DNA from: Winogradskyella helgolandensis
Lineage (GTDB): Bacteria > Bacteroidota > Bacteroidia > Flavobacteriales > Flavobacteriaceae
Length of the DNA: 64,000 nt
Assembly (NCBI RefSeq): GCF_013404085.1
Contig: NZ_JABFHO010000001.1
Coordinates: 2,863,001 to 2,927,000, forward strand
Direction of reading: 5' to 3'
The notes beneath the pieces were generated by a model. It was not told where the DNA came from and made no database searches. It saw only the letters and a list, made by a program, of their open reading frames with translations. The stretch's first letter is position 1. Every line of letters begins with the position of its first letter. A program made the translations under genes and the position numbers. Positions 1 to 9,478 of the stretch are shown here, piece by piece.

Positions 1-2
1 GA

Positions 3-218
3 ATTCGGTTTAATGAGCGGGATAATTCGGAATTTAAAGTGCTGACAGAAGCAGAGCGTTATACAGATTTTAATATTGAAACAAATCAATTCATAATGCT
101 TTCTAATATAGATAATCAGACCAAAGATGATGAGTTAAATGAAATTATGACAAATTGGAAATTGATTAAAAGTTATTCTCAGTTAGGTGTTTTTATGTCG
201 TTATATAAAAAAGAATAA
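3..218 (+). CDS. C-terminal end of an unidentified protein, cut by the window edge
   Basis: An open frame of 71 codons runs from the left edge to a TAA at 216-218, and the other two plus frames have early stops. The visible part is charged and hydrophilic and ends in NWKLIKSYSQLGVFMSLYKK. Endings of this style occur in Bacteroidota integral-membrane glycosyltransferases that carry a soluble tail, but too little is present to name it. Only the stop codon is certain. Confidence 0.5.
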   Translation: MRFNERDNSEFKVLTEAERYTDFNIETNQFIMLSNIDNQTKDDELNEIMTNWKLIKSYSQLGVFMSLYKKE

Positions 219-416
219 TTGAGCATAATTATATCAAATAAGACGTAAGATTAGGGGGTGTAATGTAAAAAGGTCTCGTTTTAGAGATGAAATTTAAAAA
301 ACTCCAATGTTCTCAACATATTAATGCTGTTTTGTTAATTACTTTACCGCCTCCTTATTTCATGTTTTAAGCTATAGTATTATATTTAGCCTTTCATCTA
401 AATTTTGCCCACTTTT

Positions 417-2276
417 ATGTCAGACCAGACTAGCTATACCGAAGATAACATACGCTCACTCGATTGGAAAGAACACATCCGAATGCGACCTGGTATGTAT
501 ATCGGTAAATTAGGTGATGGCTCGTCTCCTGATGATGGTATTTATATTCTTCTAAAAGAGGTTTTAGATAATTCCATTGATGAGTATGTGATGGGAGCAG
601 GTAAAACGATTGAAATTTCCATTCAAGGTGAACGTGTTATTGTCCGCGATTATGGTCGTGGTATTCCATTAGGAAAAGTGGTAGACGTTGTGTCTAAAAT
701 GAATACTGGTGGTAAGTATGATTCTAAAGCCTTCAAGAAATCTGTAGGTTTAAATGGTGTTGGTACTAAAGCTGTAAATGCATTATCGTCTTATTTTAGA
801 GTAGAATCAACGAGAGATAGTAAGTCGGCTTCAGCAGAATTTGAACAGGGAAATCTTACCAATCAAGAACTTTTAGATGATACCTCTCGAAGAAAAGGAA
901 CGAAAGTGTCTTTTATTCCTGATGAAATTATATTCAAAAATTACAAGTATCGAAGCGAATATGTGGTTAAGATGCTTAAAAACTATGTGTATCTAAATCC
1001 AGGATTAACCATTGTTTTTAATGGCGAAAAGTTTTATAGTGAAAATGGATTGAAAGATTTACTGTCTGAGAACATTAACGAGTCAGATATGCTATATCCA
1101 ATCATTCATCTTAAAGGGGATGATATAGAAATCGCTATCACACATAGTAAAACACAATACAGTGAAGAGTATCACTCTTTTGTTAATGGGCAAAATACAA
1201 CTCAAGGTGGAACGCATTTAGCTGCGTATAGAGAATCTATAGTTAAAACTATAAGAGAGTTTTATGGAAAAAGTTACGAGGCATCTGATATTAGGAAATC
1301 TGTTGTTACGGCAATTGCCATAAAAGTAATGGAGCCTGTTTTTGAAAGTCAGACAAAAACAAAATTAGGTTCTACAGATATGGGTGGCGAATTGCCAACG
1401 GTTAGAACCTATATTAATGATTTTGTAAAAACCTATTTAGATAACTTTTTACATAAAAATCCGGATACGGCTGAGAAAATTCAACGTAAAATTCTTCAAG
1501 CTGAGCGTGAGCGTAAAGAATTGTCGGGTATTAGAAAGTTAGCCAAAGACAGAGCTAAGAAAGCGAGTCTTCATAATAAAAAATTACGCGACTGTAGAGT
1601 GCATTTTGGGGATACAAAACACGACCGGAATTTAGAATCGACTTTATTTATTACAGAGGGTGATTCTGCCTCTGGAAGTATTACAAAGTCGCGCGACGTG
1701 AATACACAAGCCGTTTTTAGTTTAAAAGGAAAGCCTCTAAACTGTTATGGCTTAAGTAAAAAGATTGTATACGAGAATGAAGAGTTTAATCTTTTGCAAG
1801 CCGCTCTAAATATTGAAGAATCACTTGAGGATTTGCGTTATAACAATGTTGTCATAGCAACGGATGCCGATGTTGATGGTATGCACATTCGTTTGTTATT
1901 AATAACATTCTTTTTGCAATTCTTTCCAGAAGTTATAAAAGAAGGGCATTTGTATATTTTGCAAACCCCTTTATTTAGAGTTCGAAATAAAAAGGAAACG
2001 ATTTATTGTTATTCCGAAGACGAACGACGTGATGCTATGGAAAAATTAAAACCAAAACCAGAAATTACCCGATTTAAAGGTTTAGGTGAAATTTCACCAG
2101 ATGAATTTGTGCATTTTATAGGTGAAGATATTCGTTTAGATCCTGTAATGTTAGACAAAGACATGTCTATTGAAGAGTTACTGTCCTTTTATATGGGTAA
2201 AAACACACCAACGCGTCAAGAATTTATTATTGACAATCTTAAAGTTGAATTAGATGTTGTTGAGGAAGATGTTTAA
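417..2276 (+). CDS. parE: DNA topoisomerase IV subunit B (ParE)
   Basis: This is the ATPase subunit of topoisomerase IV, which decatenates chromosomes with ParC. The N-terminal GHKL ATPase domain shows RMRPGMYIG, the Mg/ATP-binding NSIDEY, the glycine loop GRGIPLG and [11 protein letters not shown]. The middle holds the transducer domain, and the TOPRIM domain shows TEGDSASG and [10 protein letters not shown]. The end carries the usual PRFKGLGE-type motif as [11 protein letters not shown]. The 619 residues fit the family. I chose the ATG at 417; an in-frame TTG at 405 adds only four residues. The next gene overlaps its stop codon by 8 bases, and parC follows after two small genes, so the group is probably one transcript. 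No exact TAnnTTTG box is present upstream; TATATTTA at 381-388 is one base off. Confidence 0.97.
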   Translation: MSDQTSYTEDNIRSLDWKEHIRMRPGMYIGKLGDGSSPDDGIYILLKEVLDNSIDEYVMGAGKTIEISIQGERVIVRDYGRGIPLGKVVDVVSKMNTGGKYDSKAFKKSVGLNGVGTKAVNALSSYFRVESTRDSKSASAEFEQGNLTNQELLDDTSRRKGTKVSFIPDEIIFKNYKYRSEYVVKMLKNYVYLNPGLTIVFNGEKFYSENGLKDLLSENINESDMLYPIIHLKGDDIEIAITHSKTQYSEEYHSFVNGQNTTQGGTHLAAYRESIVKTIREFYGKSYEASDIRKSVVTAIAIKVMEPVFESQTKTKLGSTDMGGELPTVRTYINDFVKTYLDNFLHKNPDTAEKIQRKILQAERERKELSGIRKLAKDRAKKASLHNKKLRDCRVHFGDTKHDRNLESTLFITEGDSASGSITKSRDVNTQAVFSLKGKPLNCYGLSKKIVYENEEFNLLQAALNIEESLEDLRYNNVVIATDADVDGMHIRLLLITFFLQFFPEVIKEGHLYILQTPLFRVRNKKETIYCYSEDERRDAMEKLKPKPEITRFKGLGEISPDEFVHFIGEDIRLDPVMLDKDMSIEELLSFYMGKNTPTRQEFIIDNLKVELDVVEEDV

Positions 2277-3171
2277 ATTATTTAATTTGAGATTTATTTC
2301 TATACTATTCGTGTTTTTTTATTTTTCAAATAGTATAGAGGGGCAGAATAGAGAAATCCCAATAGTTAGTATAGATTATGAATTAAGGGAAAATGCTTTT
2401 AAATATGTTTTTGGAGCACTGAATTATTGTGAGTTAAGCGATTTTCCTAAACTAGATGAAAGCCAGGCGACTAGTCGTTTTTTGAGTAGGTTTATCCCTC
2501 AAAGAATTTATAATATGTGTGATTGGTTTTTTGAGAGATTTGGAAAGGTGAAAAATGTTAAACTAAAAAATGTTGTTATTGATAGTTTAGGTCGAAAACA
2601 CTTTAGGTATAAAGCTAACTATGCCGAATTTGATAGAGCTATTGATTTCCGAGTAGTTTTTAATGAGGAAAATAAAGTGCATTGGATGCATTATCTCATA
2701 GATTGGGATGAAAAATTTAATTTTTTTAGTGATGAAGATCTTCAGAGAGCGCCCGTTGAAGATTCATCTAATACTATTTTAGCGCAACATAAAGATTTTG
2801 TGTTAAGTAATTATAAATATAAAGATTCTTCTTTTTTAAACTACATTAAGCCGGAGCTGTTAGCTTATCCTAAAAAAGTTAAGTCTTGGACCTCAAGTAT
2901 AGTTAATGAGCGAGATTCTATTTATTCAAAGTTAGGAGGTTTTGAAAACCTAAAACTCAAAGAAAAACTTATTTCAAATAATGGTTATTTAGTATATCGT
3001 TATAGTGCTAATTTTGATAAATTAGATGCCCCTTCTGAGGTTAGGCTTTTTTGCGATTTAAAAGATAGGTATATGGGAGTTAGAGTGGTCGATATTTGGT
3101 ATAATGAATATGATCAAGCAGATGATGGTTTAAAAGATAGAGTAGAGAAAGATAAAATTAAAGGTAAATAA
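2269..3171 (+). CDS. Secreted or periplasmic protein of unknown function between parE and parC
   Basis: I do not recognise a named family. The start at 2269 overlaps the parE stop and gives 300 residues; an upstream ATG at 2254 would add MLLRK. The N terminus is a signal peptide or anchor, with Lys then a hydrophobic run ([12 protein letters not shown]) and a possible cleavage near SIEGQ. The remainder is rich in Tyr, Phe, Asp and Lys. Two similar halves may be present, each with a tract like [12 protein letters not shown] or [12 protein letters not shown] and a run of acidic residues, which hints at an internal duplication. Its position inside the parE-parC transcript suggests co-expression, not a topoisomerase role. 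Confidence 0.75.
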   Translation: MFKLFNLRFISILFVFFYFSNSIEGQNREIPIVSIDYELRENAFKYVFGALNYCELSDFPKLDESQATSRFLSRFIPQRIYNMCDWFFERFGKVKNVKLKNVVIDSLGRKHFRYKANYAEFDRAIDFRVVFNEENKVHWMHYLIDWDEKFNFFSDEDLQRAPVEDSSNTILAQHKDFVLSNYKYKDSSFLNYIKPELLAYPKKVKSWTSSIVNERDSIYSKLGGFENLKLKEKLISNNGYLVYRYSANFDKLDAPSEVRLFCDLKDRYMGVRVVDIWYNEYDQADDGLKDRVEKDKIKGK

Positions 3172-3184
3172 TGAAAGTAATTGC

Positions 3185-3655
3185 ATGAGAACAGATAATA
3201 GAGATATAAAAAACACCATAATTTCTATTTATTTTATATTAATTATCGCGGCCGTTTTATTGGCTACGGTTTTTCAGTCTTATAATTTAGTAGAAGGAAG
3301 TTCAATATATGTATTAATAGGATTGCTAGTCACTGTAATTATAGTGCATTTTGTAGCACGATTCTTTGAGTATGATAGCGATGGCGCAAATGTTATTATT
3401 ACTAATAGTGGATTAATACTTACAGATCATTTTAACTACAGAGAAAATAAAGTAGAGGTCGCCAGACATAAAATTACGGGGTACAGAATAGTCAATTATT
3501 ATTTTTATAAGAGTTTAATTGTTTACACAACGCAAAGTAATGGGAAAGTGACAAGGGAGCGTTTTAATATTACACTTTTAAAAAATAAAAAAGTAAAATA
3601 TGTAAGGCAGTCTCTAAAAAAGATTATCAAGGAAAATAAAAGCAAAAAGTTGTAG
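3185..3655 (+). CDS. Small membrane protein with a possible PH-like domain
   Basis: The 156-residue protein has two membrane segments near the N terminus (about residues 11-29 and 40-59). A cytoplasmic beta-rich part of about 90 residues follows and ends in a Lys-rich tail. The plan of two helices followed by a strand-rich region with a GLILTD-type strand resembles bacterial PH-domain (bPH/DUF304) proteins. That is a fold impression, not a motif match. It lies 13 bases after the previous gene and 6 bases before parC, so it is probably co-transcribed with both. Confidence 0.7.
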   Translation: MRTDNRDIKNTIISIYFILIIAAVLLATVFQSYNLVEGSSIYVLIGLLVTVIIVHFVARFFEYDSDGANVIITNSGLILTDHFNYRENKVEVARHKITGYRIVNYYFYKSLIVYTTQSNGKVTRERFNITLLKNKKVKYVRQSLKKIIKENKSKKL

Positions 3656-3661
3656 AAATAG

Positions 3662-6322
3662 ATGATAGAAGAACATGACGAGTTGTTAAATGAAGACGAT
3701 GGTAGCCAAGAGACAATAACTAAGGTTACCGGAATGTATAAAGAATGGTTCTTAGATTATGCATCCTACGTAATTCTAGAGCGTGCTGTACCAGCGATTG
3801 AAGATGGATTTAAGCCGGTGCAACGTCGTATAATGCATTCTATGAAAGATTTAGATGATGGACGTTATAACAAAGTAGCGAATATTGTTGGTCATACAAT
3901 GCAATATCATCCACATGGTGACGCGAGTATAGCAGATGCTATGGTGCAGATAGGACAAAAAGATTTGTTAATTGATACCCAAGGAAACTGGGGAAATATA
4001 TTAACAGGTGATCGTGCTGCAGCATCGCGTTATATTGAAGCACGACTTTCTAAGTTTGCTTTAGATGTTGTTTATAATCCAAAAATCACAGACTGGCAGT
4101 CCTCTTATGATGGCAGACGTAAGGAACCTATAAACCTTCCTGTAATGTTTCCTTTGTTATTAGCACAAGGTGGCGAAGGGATTGCGGTTGGCTTGTCTAC
4201 GAAAATTTTACCACACAATTTTATTGAACTGATTGACGCTTCTGTAAAACACTTAAAAGGAAAGCGATTTACAATTCTTCCAGATTTCCCAACTGCAGGT
4301 ATTGCAGATTTCACCAACTATAATGATGGATTAAGAGGAGGAAAGGTTCGTGTTAGGGCTTTGATTTCACAACGCGATAAGAATACATTAATGATTACCG
4401 AAATTCCTTTTGGTACAACAACATCGTCATTAATTGATTCTATTCTTAAAGCGAATGATAAAGGGAAAATAAAAATTAAAAAGATTGAAGATAATACGGC
4501 GGCTGAAGTAGAGATTTTAATTCATTTGCCTCCAGGCTTGTCACCAGATAAAACGATTGATGCGCTTTATGCATTTACAAGTTGTGAATCGTCTATTTCT
4601 CCATTGGGCTGTGTGATTGAGGATAATAAGCCTTATTTTGTTGGTGTCACCGAAATGTTACGTCGTTCTACAGATAATACAGTTCAGCTTTTAAAGAGTG
4701 AATTAGAAATACGATTAGGAGAGTTTCAAGAGCAATGGCATTTTGCGTCCCTTGAGCGTATTTTTATTGAAAAACGTATTTATCGCGATATTGAAGAAGA
4801 GGAAACGTGGGATGGAGTTATTGGTGCTATTGACAAAGGGCTTCAGCCACATATAAAACACTTAAAACGCGCTATCACGGTTGAAGATATTACGCGTTTA
4901 ACAGAAATTAGAATTAAGCGTATTTCTAAATTTGATATCGATAAAGCACAACAAAAGATAGATGCTCTAGAGGATCAAATAGCTGAAGTAAAACATCACT
5001 TAGCCAATCTAATTGATTATGCTATAGCGTATTTCGAAAGATTAAAAAAGGAATACGGAGAAGGAAAAGAGCGCAAAACCGAAATCAGAATCTTTGATGA
5101 TGTAGATGCGACAAAAGTGGTGATTAGAAACACAAAACTCTATGTTAATAGAGCAGAAGGGTTTATTGGTACAGCATTAAAACGCGATGAGTATGTTTGT
5201 GACTGTAGTGATATCGATGATATTATTGTGTTCACGAATCAAGGCACAATGATGGTGACTAAAGTAGATTCTAAAACTTTTATAGGTAAGAATATTATTC
5301 ATGTTGCTGTATTTAAGAAAAAAGACAAACGTACCATTTACAATATGATTTATCGTGATGGTAAAGGTGGTCCATCTTATGTGAAACGATTCGCTGTAAC
5401 GAGTATGACACGAGATCGTGAGTATGATTTAACCAACGGGAATAAAGGCTCTGCGTTATGGTATTTCTCCGCAAATCCTAATGGTGAAGCTGAGGTGGTG
5501 ACTATTATGTTGCGCCAAGTTGGTAGTATTAAGAAGTTAAAGTGGGATTTAGATTTCGCCGATGTTTTAATAAAAGGTAGAGCTTCTAAAGGTAATGTTG
5601 TTACTAAATACGCAATTAAGCGCGTGGAATTAAAAGAAAGAGGTGTGTCTACTTTAAAACCTCGTAGAATATGGTTTGATGACACCGTTCAGCGTTTGAA
5701 CGTTGATAATAGAGGTGAGTTAATTGGTGAATTTAGGGGCGAGGATAGATTACTTATTATTAATCAGTCTGGAGTTGTAAAAACAATTATACCAGAATTG
5801 ACGACGCATTTTGACAGTGATATGATTGTTATGGAGAAATGGATCCCTAAAAAGCCAATTTCGGCAATTTACTTTGATGGTGAAAAAGAACGCTATTATG
5901 TAAAACGTTTTGTTATTGAGCATGAAGGCAAGGAAGAGGATTTTATTTCAGATCATCCAGACTCACAGTTAGAGATTGTTTCAACCGATTGGAGACCAAT
6001 GGTAGATGTAGAATTCACGAAAGAACGTGGTAAAGAACGGAAACCGAACATGGAAGTGAATCTTGAAGAATTTATTTCAGTAAAAGGGATTACTGCTCTT
6101 GGAAATCAACTCACTAAAGATAAAATAAATCAGATTAATTTATTGGAATCATTACCTTATGAGGAGGCAGAAGAAGTGCCTGCGGATGAGATAGAGGTTG
6201 TGGATGAGGAAACAGTTAAGACTGTAAAATCTGAAAATGAATCGAAATCTGATAGTTCATCTGATGATGATAGTGATGATGATTTAGGGATGGATGAGAA
6301 GGGGCAAGTGACGCTTTTTTAG
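3662..6322 (+). CDS. parC: DNA topoisomerase IV subunit A (ParC)
   Basis: This is the DNA-cleaving subunit of topoisomerase IV. The winged-helix region carries FKPVQRRIMHSM, the quinolone-region motif YHPHGDASIADAM (about residues 82-94) and the active site AASRYIEARLS, with Tyr124 as the DNA-attaching tyrosine. The breakage-reunion core is followed by a coiled tower helix (about 420-460) and a C-terminal beta-pinwheel. The protein ends in a strongly acidic Ser/Asp tail of about 40 residues and then QVTLF. At 886 residues it is longer than the enterobacterial ParC (about 750), which is usual in flavobacteria. It sits downstream of parE in the same direction and ends 34 bases before a convergent gene, with no clear terminator between. 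Confidence 0.97.
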   Translation: MIEEHDELLNEDDGSQETITKVTGMYKEWFLDYASYVILERAVPAIEDGFKPVQRRIMHSMKDLDDGRYNKVANIVGHTMQYHPHGDASIADAMVQIGQKDLLIDTQGNWGNILTGDRAAASRYIEARLSKFALDVVYNPKITDWQSSYDGRRKEPINLPVMFPLLLAQGGEGIAVGLSTKILPHNFIELIDASVKHLKGKRFTILPDFPTAGIADFTNYNDGLRGGKVRVRALISQRDKNTLMITEIPFGTTTSSLIDSILKANDKGKIKIKKIEDNTAAEVEILIHLPPGLSPDKTIDALYAFTSCESSISPLGCVIEDNKPYFVGVTEMLRRSTDNTVQLLKSELEIRLGEFQEQWHFASLERIFIEKRIYRDIEEEETWDGVIGAIDKGLQPHIKHLKRAITVEDITRLTEIRIKRISKFDIDKAQQKIDALEDQIAEVKHHLANLIDYAIAYFERLKKEYGEGKERKTEIRIFDDVDATKVVIRNTKLYVNRAEGFIGTALKRDEYVCDCSDIDDIIVFTNQGTMMVTKVDSKTFIGKNIIHVAVFKKKDKRTIYNMIYRDGKGGPSYVKRFAVTSMTRDREYDLTNGNKGSALWYFSANPNGEAEVVTIMLRQVGSIKKLKWDLDFADVLIKGRASKGNVVTKYAIKRVELKERGVSTLKPRRIWFDDTVQRLNVDNRGELIGEFRGEDRLLIINQSGVVKTIIPELTTHFDSDMIVMEKWIPKKPISAIYFDGEKERYYVKRFVIEHEGKEEDFISDHPDSQLEIVSTDWRPMVDVEFTKERGKERKPNMEVNLEEFISVKGITALGNQLTKDKINQINLLESLPYEEAEEVPADEIEVVDEETVKTVKSENESKSDSSSDDDSDDDLGMDEKGQVTLF

Positions 6323-6356
6323 TGGATCTAAACGGACAGAATAGATATGCCATTTG

Positions 6357-7145
6357 CTATTTTTTCTTTTTAACCGCCTTAAAGTTTAAGAATTCTACAA
6401 AGAGCGAAAATGCTATAGCAAAATACAAATAGCCTTTAGGTATTGCTCCAACTGTATTTCCGAAGAATTCAGTATGTGATAAATGTGCTGCTTCTGTGAT
6501 TAGCATAAACCCTATTAGAATTAGAAAAGCAAGCCCTAAAATTTGAATGCTAGGGTGTTTGTCAATGAACTTTCGAATCGGATTCGCAAAACCTATCATA
6601 ATACCAATGGAAATCGTAACGGCAATAATCATTAAGATTAACGTGTAGTTGTGATTGGGATGTAGTCCATTGGTCATGCCAACAGCTGTTAGGATAGAGT
6701 CTATTGAGAAAATAAAATCAAGAATTACTATTTGAACAATAGCATTGCTAAGTGATTTTATGGCTTTAGATTTTGCTGTGTCTTCATCGTGAGATGGGTT
6801 TTCAACCTTTTCTCGTATTTCAGAGGTGCTTTTGTATATTAAAAATAAGCCTCCTGCAAATAAAATTATGGCTTGCCAGCTAATTCCTATGGATAACCAG
6901 CTGGTTTCTATGGTGTAAAAGGGTTTGCTAAGGCCAATTAAAAAGGAAACAAAGAAGAGTAGGATAATACGTTGTACTAAGGCTAGTAATAGTCCTATTC
7001 GGGTAGCTTTACTTCGTTGGTGTTCTGGTAATTTATTTGCTGCAATAGATATAAATACAATATTATCTATGCCAAGGATGATTTCTAGAAACGTTAAAGT
7101 TAGTAATGCCATTATGGCATCGGAAGTCAGTAAGAAATCGAGCAT
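6357..7145 (-). CDS. TerC-family integral membrane protein
   Basis: The 262-residue protein has about seven membrane helices. It shows the two TerC signatures: EIILGIDNIVF near residue 21 and DFIFSIDSILTAVG in the second half. Both have the acidic residues inside membrane helices that are proposed to carry metal ions. TerC-like proteins are linked to tellurite resistance and to manganese export or metal loading of exported proteins. Which role applies here cannot be told. A Lys-rich cytoplasmic end (AVKKKK) fits the inside-positive rule. The lipoprotein gene starting at 7536 ends 4 bases upstream, so the two form an operon with a TAnnTTTG box at 7551-7558. Confidence 0.9.
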   Translation of the reverse strand: MLDFLLTSDAIMALLTLTFLEIILGIDNIVFISIAANKLPEHQRSKATRIGLLLALVQRIILLFFVSFLIGLSKPFYTIETSWLSIGISWQAIILFAGGLFLIYKSTSEIREKVENPSHDEDTAKSKAIKSLSNAIVQIVILDFIFSIDSILTAVGMTNGLHPNHNYTLILMIIAVTISIGIMIGFANPIRKFIDKHPSIQILGLAFLILIGFMLITEAAHLSHTEFFGNTVGAIPKGYLYFAIAFSLFVEFLNFKAVKKKK

Positions 7146-7149
7146 AATG

Positions 7150-7536
7150 TTATTCTATTTTTATTGCGGTACCTTTTTCGACTCGTGAAGGCTTATTCGG
7201 TCTTTTAACGGCGAGTTTATATTCAAAAGTATAAGAATCTTCAGTTGTAGATAGGATCTTCATGTGAATAGCCTCTTTTTCGGAATTGCTGATTGGGTGT
7301 AGTTTTTTTAATATAAACTCACAATCATTAATCCAGCGGATAGATGATGAATCTGCTTTTTCTTCATGGTAATCAATATTGAAATCCTCAGTACGCCTAA
7401 ATCGCGAGGTTTGCTCAGTGCCATCAATAATGTATGTAAATTCAAAAGTACCCGTTTTAAAATCAGAACAATCGCGTTCTATTGAGTAACAACTCGTTAG
7501 TAGTGTTAGTAGTAGTATTGAAAGAAAAAACTTCAT
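7150..7536 (-). CDS. Small lipoprotein, conserved style, unknown function
   Basis: The 128-residue product begins with a lipoprotein signal, MKFFLSILLLTLLTSC, with Cys16 as the lipidation site. The mature part is mostly polar beta structure and contains DCSDFKTGTFEF and SSIRWINDCEF, two short tracts each with a Cys that could form a disulfide. From memory, similar flavobacterial lipoproteins are sometimes labelled 'DNA topoisomerase IV' in databases. Nothing here supports that label; proximity to parC probably explains it. The gene is first in a pair with the TerC-family gene. Confidence 0.8.
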   Translation of the reverse strand: MKFFLSILLLTLLTSCYSIERDCSDFKTGTFEFTYIIDGTEQTSRFRRTEDFNIDYHEEKADSSSIRWINDCEFILKKLHPISNSEKEAIHMKILSTTEDSYTFEYKLAVKRPNKPSRVEKGTAIKIE

Positions 7537-7550
7537 ATAAATCCTTTTTG

Positions 7551-7558
7551 CAAAGATA
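7551..7558 (-). promoter_or_regulatory. -7 box for the lipoprotein/TerC pair
   Basis: Read on the minus strand the bases are TATCTTTG, an exact match to the Bacteroidota TAnnTTTG consensus. The box ends 15 bases before the start codon at 7536, so the leader would be very short. No convincing TTG -33 element is visible. Confidence 0.55.
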
Positions 7559-7577
7559 ATGAATAGTGTAATTAGTA

Positions 7578-7958
7578 TTAAGGCTTGTAGCTTTTAAAAG
7601 TACCATTTTTATAAAAGATTACAATTTTATCGATTTCAGAATTCGAATCTGAAACAGTGTTTAAATTAGGGAGTTGAGGCTTGGTGTTTGTTTCTGGTAG
7701 GTTTGAGTTTGGTGATTCAGATATTTTAGTCGTGCTCGGAAAATTCCCTTTGCCGTTCATTAACCAATATAATTCAACTTCAGGATAGGAGTGTAATACC
7801 TTCATTACGAAATCTAAACTAGGCTTGTTTCTGCCACTTAAAATGTGTGAAATACTAGAGCGTTGTACACCGATTTTTTCTGCGAAACTTGAGGCAGATT
7901 CACCATAGAAATCGATGACCTTTTGTAAACGTTTAGTGAAATCGGTAGAGTTTATCAT
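7578..7958 (-). CDS. XRE-family (Cro/CI-type HTH) transcriptional regulator
   Basis: Residues 8-65 form a helix-turn-helix of the XRE type: SASSFAEKIGVQRSSISHIL followed by SGRNKPSLDFVMKVL. The 126-residue protein then has a Ser/Asn/Pro-rich linker (about 80-105) and a short beta-like end, DKIVIFYKNGTFKSYK. Similar short XRE proteins with this tail are common in flavobacteria. The gene is divergent from an M14 peptidase. The shared upstream region holds at least five copies of a TACAAATGTA-type palindrome, so self-regulation and control of the peptidase gene are likely. Confidence 0.9.
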   Translation of the reverse strand: MINSTDFTKRLQKVIDFYGESASSFAEKIGVQRSSISHILSGRNKPSLDFVMKVLHSYPEVELYWLMNGKGNFPSTTKISESPNSNLPETNTKPQLPNLNTVSDSNSEIDKIVIFYKNGTFKSYKP

Positions 7959-8261
7959 TGTAAACTTGAGTTTGGTAAATGTAATGATACAAATGTAAAC
8001 AATAGTATTTTTACAAATGTTAATTAGGGTGAAATAATTTTAAACAACTTAAATTTTAGGTTTGATTTTTGTCCTTAAAACACTGAAAACAATAATTTTC
8101 AATGTGTATTTGTTTTTGTGTTAAATAATTTTCAATATGTTTGGTTTAGGAAAATCATTTTGCTGAAGTTAATGTTTACTAATGTAACAAATACCTGCAA
8201 TATTGTTGTTTACAAATGTAATAAATCAAATGATTACATTTGTAACCATTAATTTAGTCAT
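7959..8261. promoter_or_regulatory. Divergent regulatory region with repeated palindromes
   Basis: This 303-base gap separates the XRE gene from the M14 gene. Copies of the palindrome TACAAATGTA occur at 7988-7997 (exact), 8012-8021 (last base T), 8177-8186 (TACTAATGTA), 8211-8220 (exact) and 8235-8244 (reverse-complement form TACATTTGTA). The outer copies coincide with exact -7 boxes: TACATTTG at 8235-8242 on the plus strand and at 7990-7997 on the minus strand. A repressor bound there would block both promoters. The middle (about 8040-8160) is AT-rich and shows AATTTTCAAT(A/G)TGT twice. Confidence 0.7.
8235..8242 (+). promoter_or_regulatory. -7 box of the M14 peptidase gene inside an operator-like palindrome
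   Basis: TACATTTG matches the TAnnTTTG consensus exactly and lies 19 bases before the ATG at 8262. It is contained in the palindrome TTACATTTGTAA. Candidate -33 TTG triplets at 8203-8208 are further away than usual. Confidence 0.55.
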
Positions 8262-9404
8262 ATGAATTTACAATTTTTAAATCACCAATTTTCTGAGGTT
8301 AAAACACCAGAACTTTATGGTCGATATATTACTAATTCTGATATAGAAAAATGTTTAGAAAATTTATCAAAACCTCAAGTTTCTACTATTGGATATTCTG
8401 TTGAAAAGCGGCCAATATATAGTTTGAAATTTGGTAGTGGACCTATTAAGATTTTATTGTGGTCTCAAATGCACGGCAATGAATCAACTTCAACAAAAGC
8501 ACTTTTTGATTGTTTTAATCTTTTTGAAACTGAACAAGGTTTTTCAAAAAAGATTTTAGAACAATGTACTTTAATGGTTATTCCTATTTTAAATCCTGAC
8601 GGAGCTGAACGATATACACGAGTCAATGCAAATAAAGTTGATTTAAATAGAGATGCTCAAGATTTGTCTCAGCCAGAAAGTAAAGTGTTACGTCAAATAT
8701 ATATAGACTTTAAGCCCGATTATTGTTTTAACTTACATGGGCAACGAACTATTTTTAGTGCTGGTGAAACCGATAACGTTGCTACACTGTCATTTTTATC
8801 GCCAGCACAAGACCGAGAGCGGCAGTTAACAGCTAATAGAAAAGCAGCTATGGTGATTATTGCGAGAATTAATGAATTGTTACAAGTTGAGATCCCAAAT
8901 AGTATAGGACGTTACGATGATGGTTTTAATTTGAATTGTGTTGGAGATACGTTTCAGAATTTTGGAGTGCCAACGCTATTGTATGAGGCAGGACATTATA
9001 AAAATGATTACGATAGAGAAGTAGTGAGACGTTTAATGTTTGTTGCTATTTTAAAAGGACTCGATGCTATTATAAATGGAGTTAATATTGATGCGTATAA
9101 AGCTTATTTTGATATTCCAGAAAATGCAAAATGCTTCTATGATATTATTATAAGAAATGCAAAGAGTGAAAATGAGAACGGTCTTGTTGATATAGCAATT
9201 CAATATAAAGAGGTATTAAAAGACGGAAAATTAGAATTTATTCCAATAATTGAAGAAATCTCGATATTAAACACCAAGTTTGGTCATAAAGAAATAGAAG
9301 CCAATCAGTTTTTGGTTAAAACAATAACGAATTCTGGTCTCATTATAGGTTCCGAAATCGATTTCGTAATGATAAATAATGAAAGAATCTCATTAAAACC
9401 GTAA
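8262..9404 (+). CDS. M14-family zinc carboxypeptidase, cytoplasmic
   Basis: The zinc site is complete. The HxxE motif is MHGNES (His71, Glu74), the third ligand is His159 in FNLHGQR, and the catalytic Glu242 lies in LLYEAGHY. The substrate-binding NPDGAERYTRVNANKVDLNRD tract, in which DLNRD supplies the carboxylate-binding Asn-Arg, is also present. The family removes C-terminal amino acids or related groups from peptides. At 380 residues with no signal peptide it is probably cytoplasmic. A C-terminal strand-rich region of about 90 residues follows the catalytic part. It is divergent from, and probably controlled by, the adjacent XRE regulator. The natural substrate is unknown. Confidence 0.9.
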   Translation: MNLQFLNHQFSEVKTPELYGRYITNSDIEKCLENLSKPQVSTIGYSVEKRPIYSLKFGSGPIKILLWSQMHGNESTSTKALFDCFNLFETEQGFSKKILEQCTLMVIPILNPDGAERYTRVNANKVDLNRDAQDLSQPESKVLRQIYIDFKPDYCFNLHGQRTIFSAGETDNVATLSFLSPAQDRERQLTANRKAAMVIIARINELLQVEIPNSIGRYDDGFNLNCVGDTFQNFGVPTLLYEAGHYKNDYDREVVRRLMFVAILKGLDAIINGVNIDAYKAYFDIPENAKCFYDIIIRNAKSENENGLVDIAIQYKEVLKDGKLEFIPIIEEISILNTKFGHKEIEANQFLVKTITNSGLIIGSEIDFVMINNERISLKP

Positions 9405-9445
9405 AAATATTCACTTATAATGCATAATTGTTAATGTAAATGTTC

Positions 9446-9453
9446 TATTTTTG
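9446..9453 (+). promoter_or_regulatory. -7 box of the Lrp-type regulator gene
   Basis: TATTTTTG is an exact TAnnTTTG match, 25 bases before the ATG at 9479. A TTG at 9428-9430 could be the -33 element, but the 15-base gap is short. Confidence 0.5.
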
Positions 9454-9478
9454 CGTTTAGTTTAAAGATTATATAATT

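Noticed and set aside
1..6. GAATTC at the first bases as a cloning junction
   Set aside because: A single restriction site at the window edge can occur by chance and there is no vector sequence.
6925..7188. Plus-strand open frame of 87 codons
   Set aside because: It lies fully opposite the TerC-family and lipoprotein genes and its product has no protein-like features.
7150..7536. DNA topoisomerase IV fragment
   Set aside because: The sequence is a lipoprotein with a clear lipobox and no topoisomerase motif.
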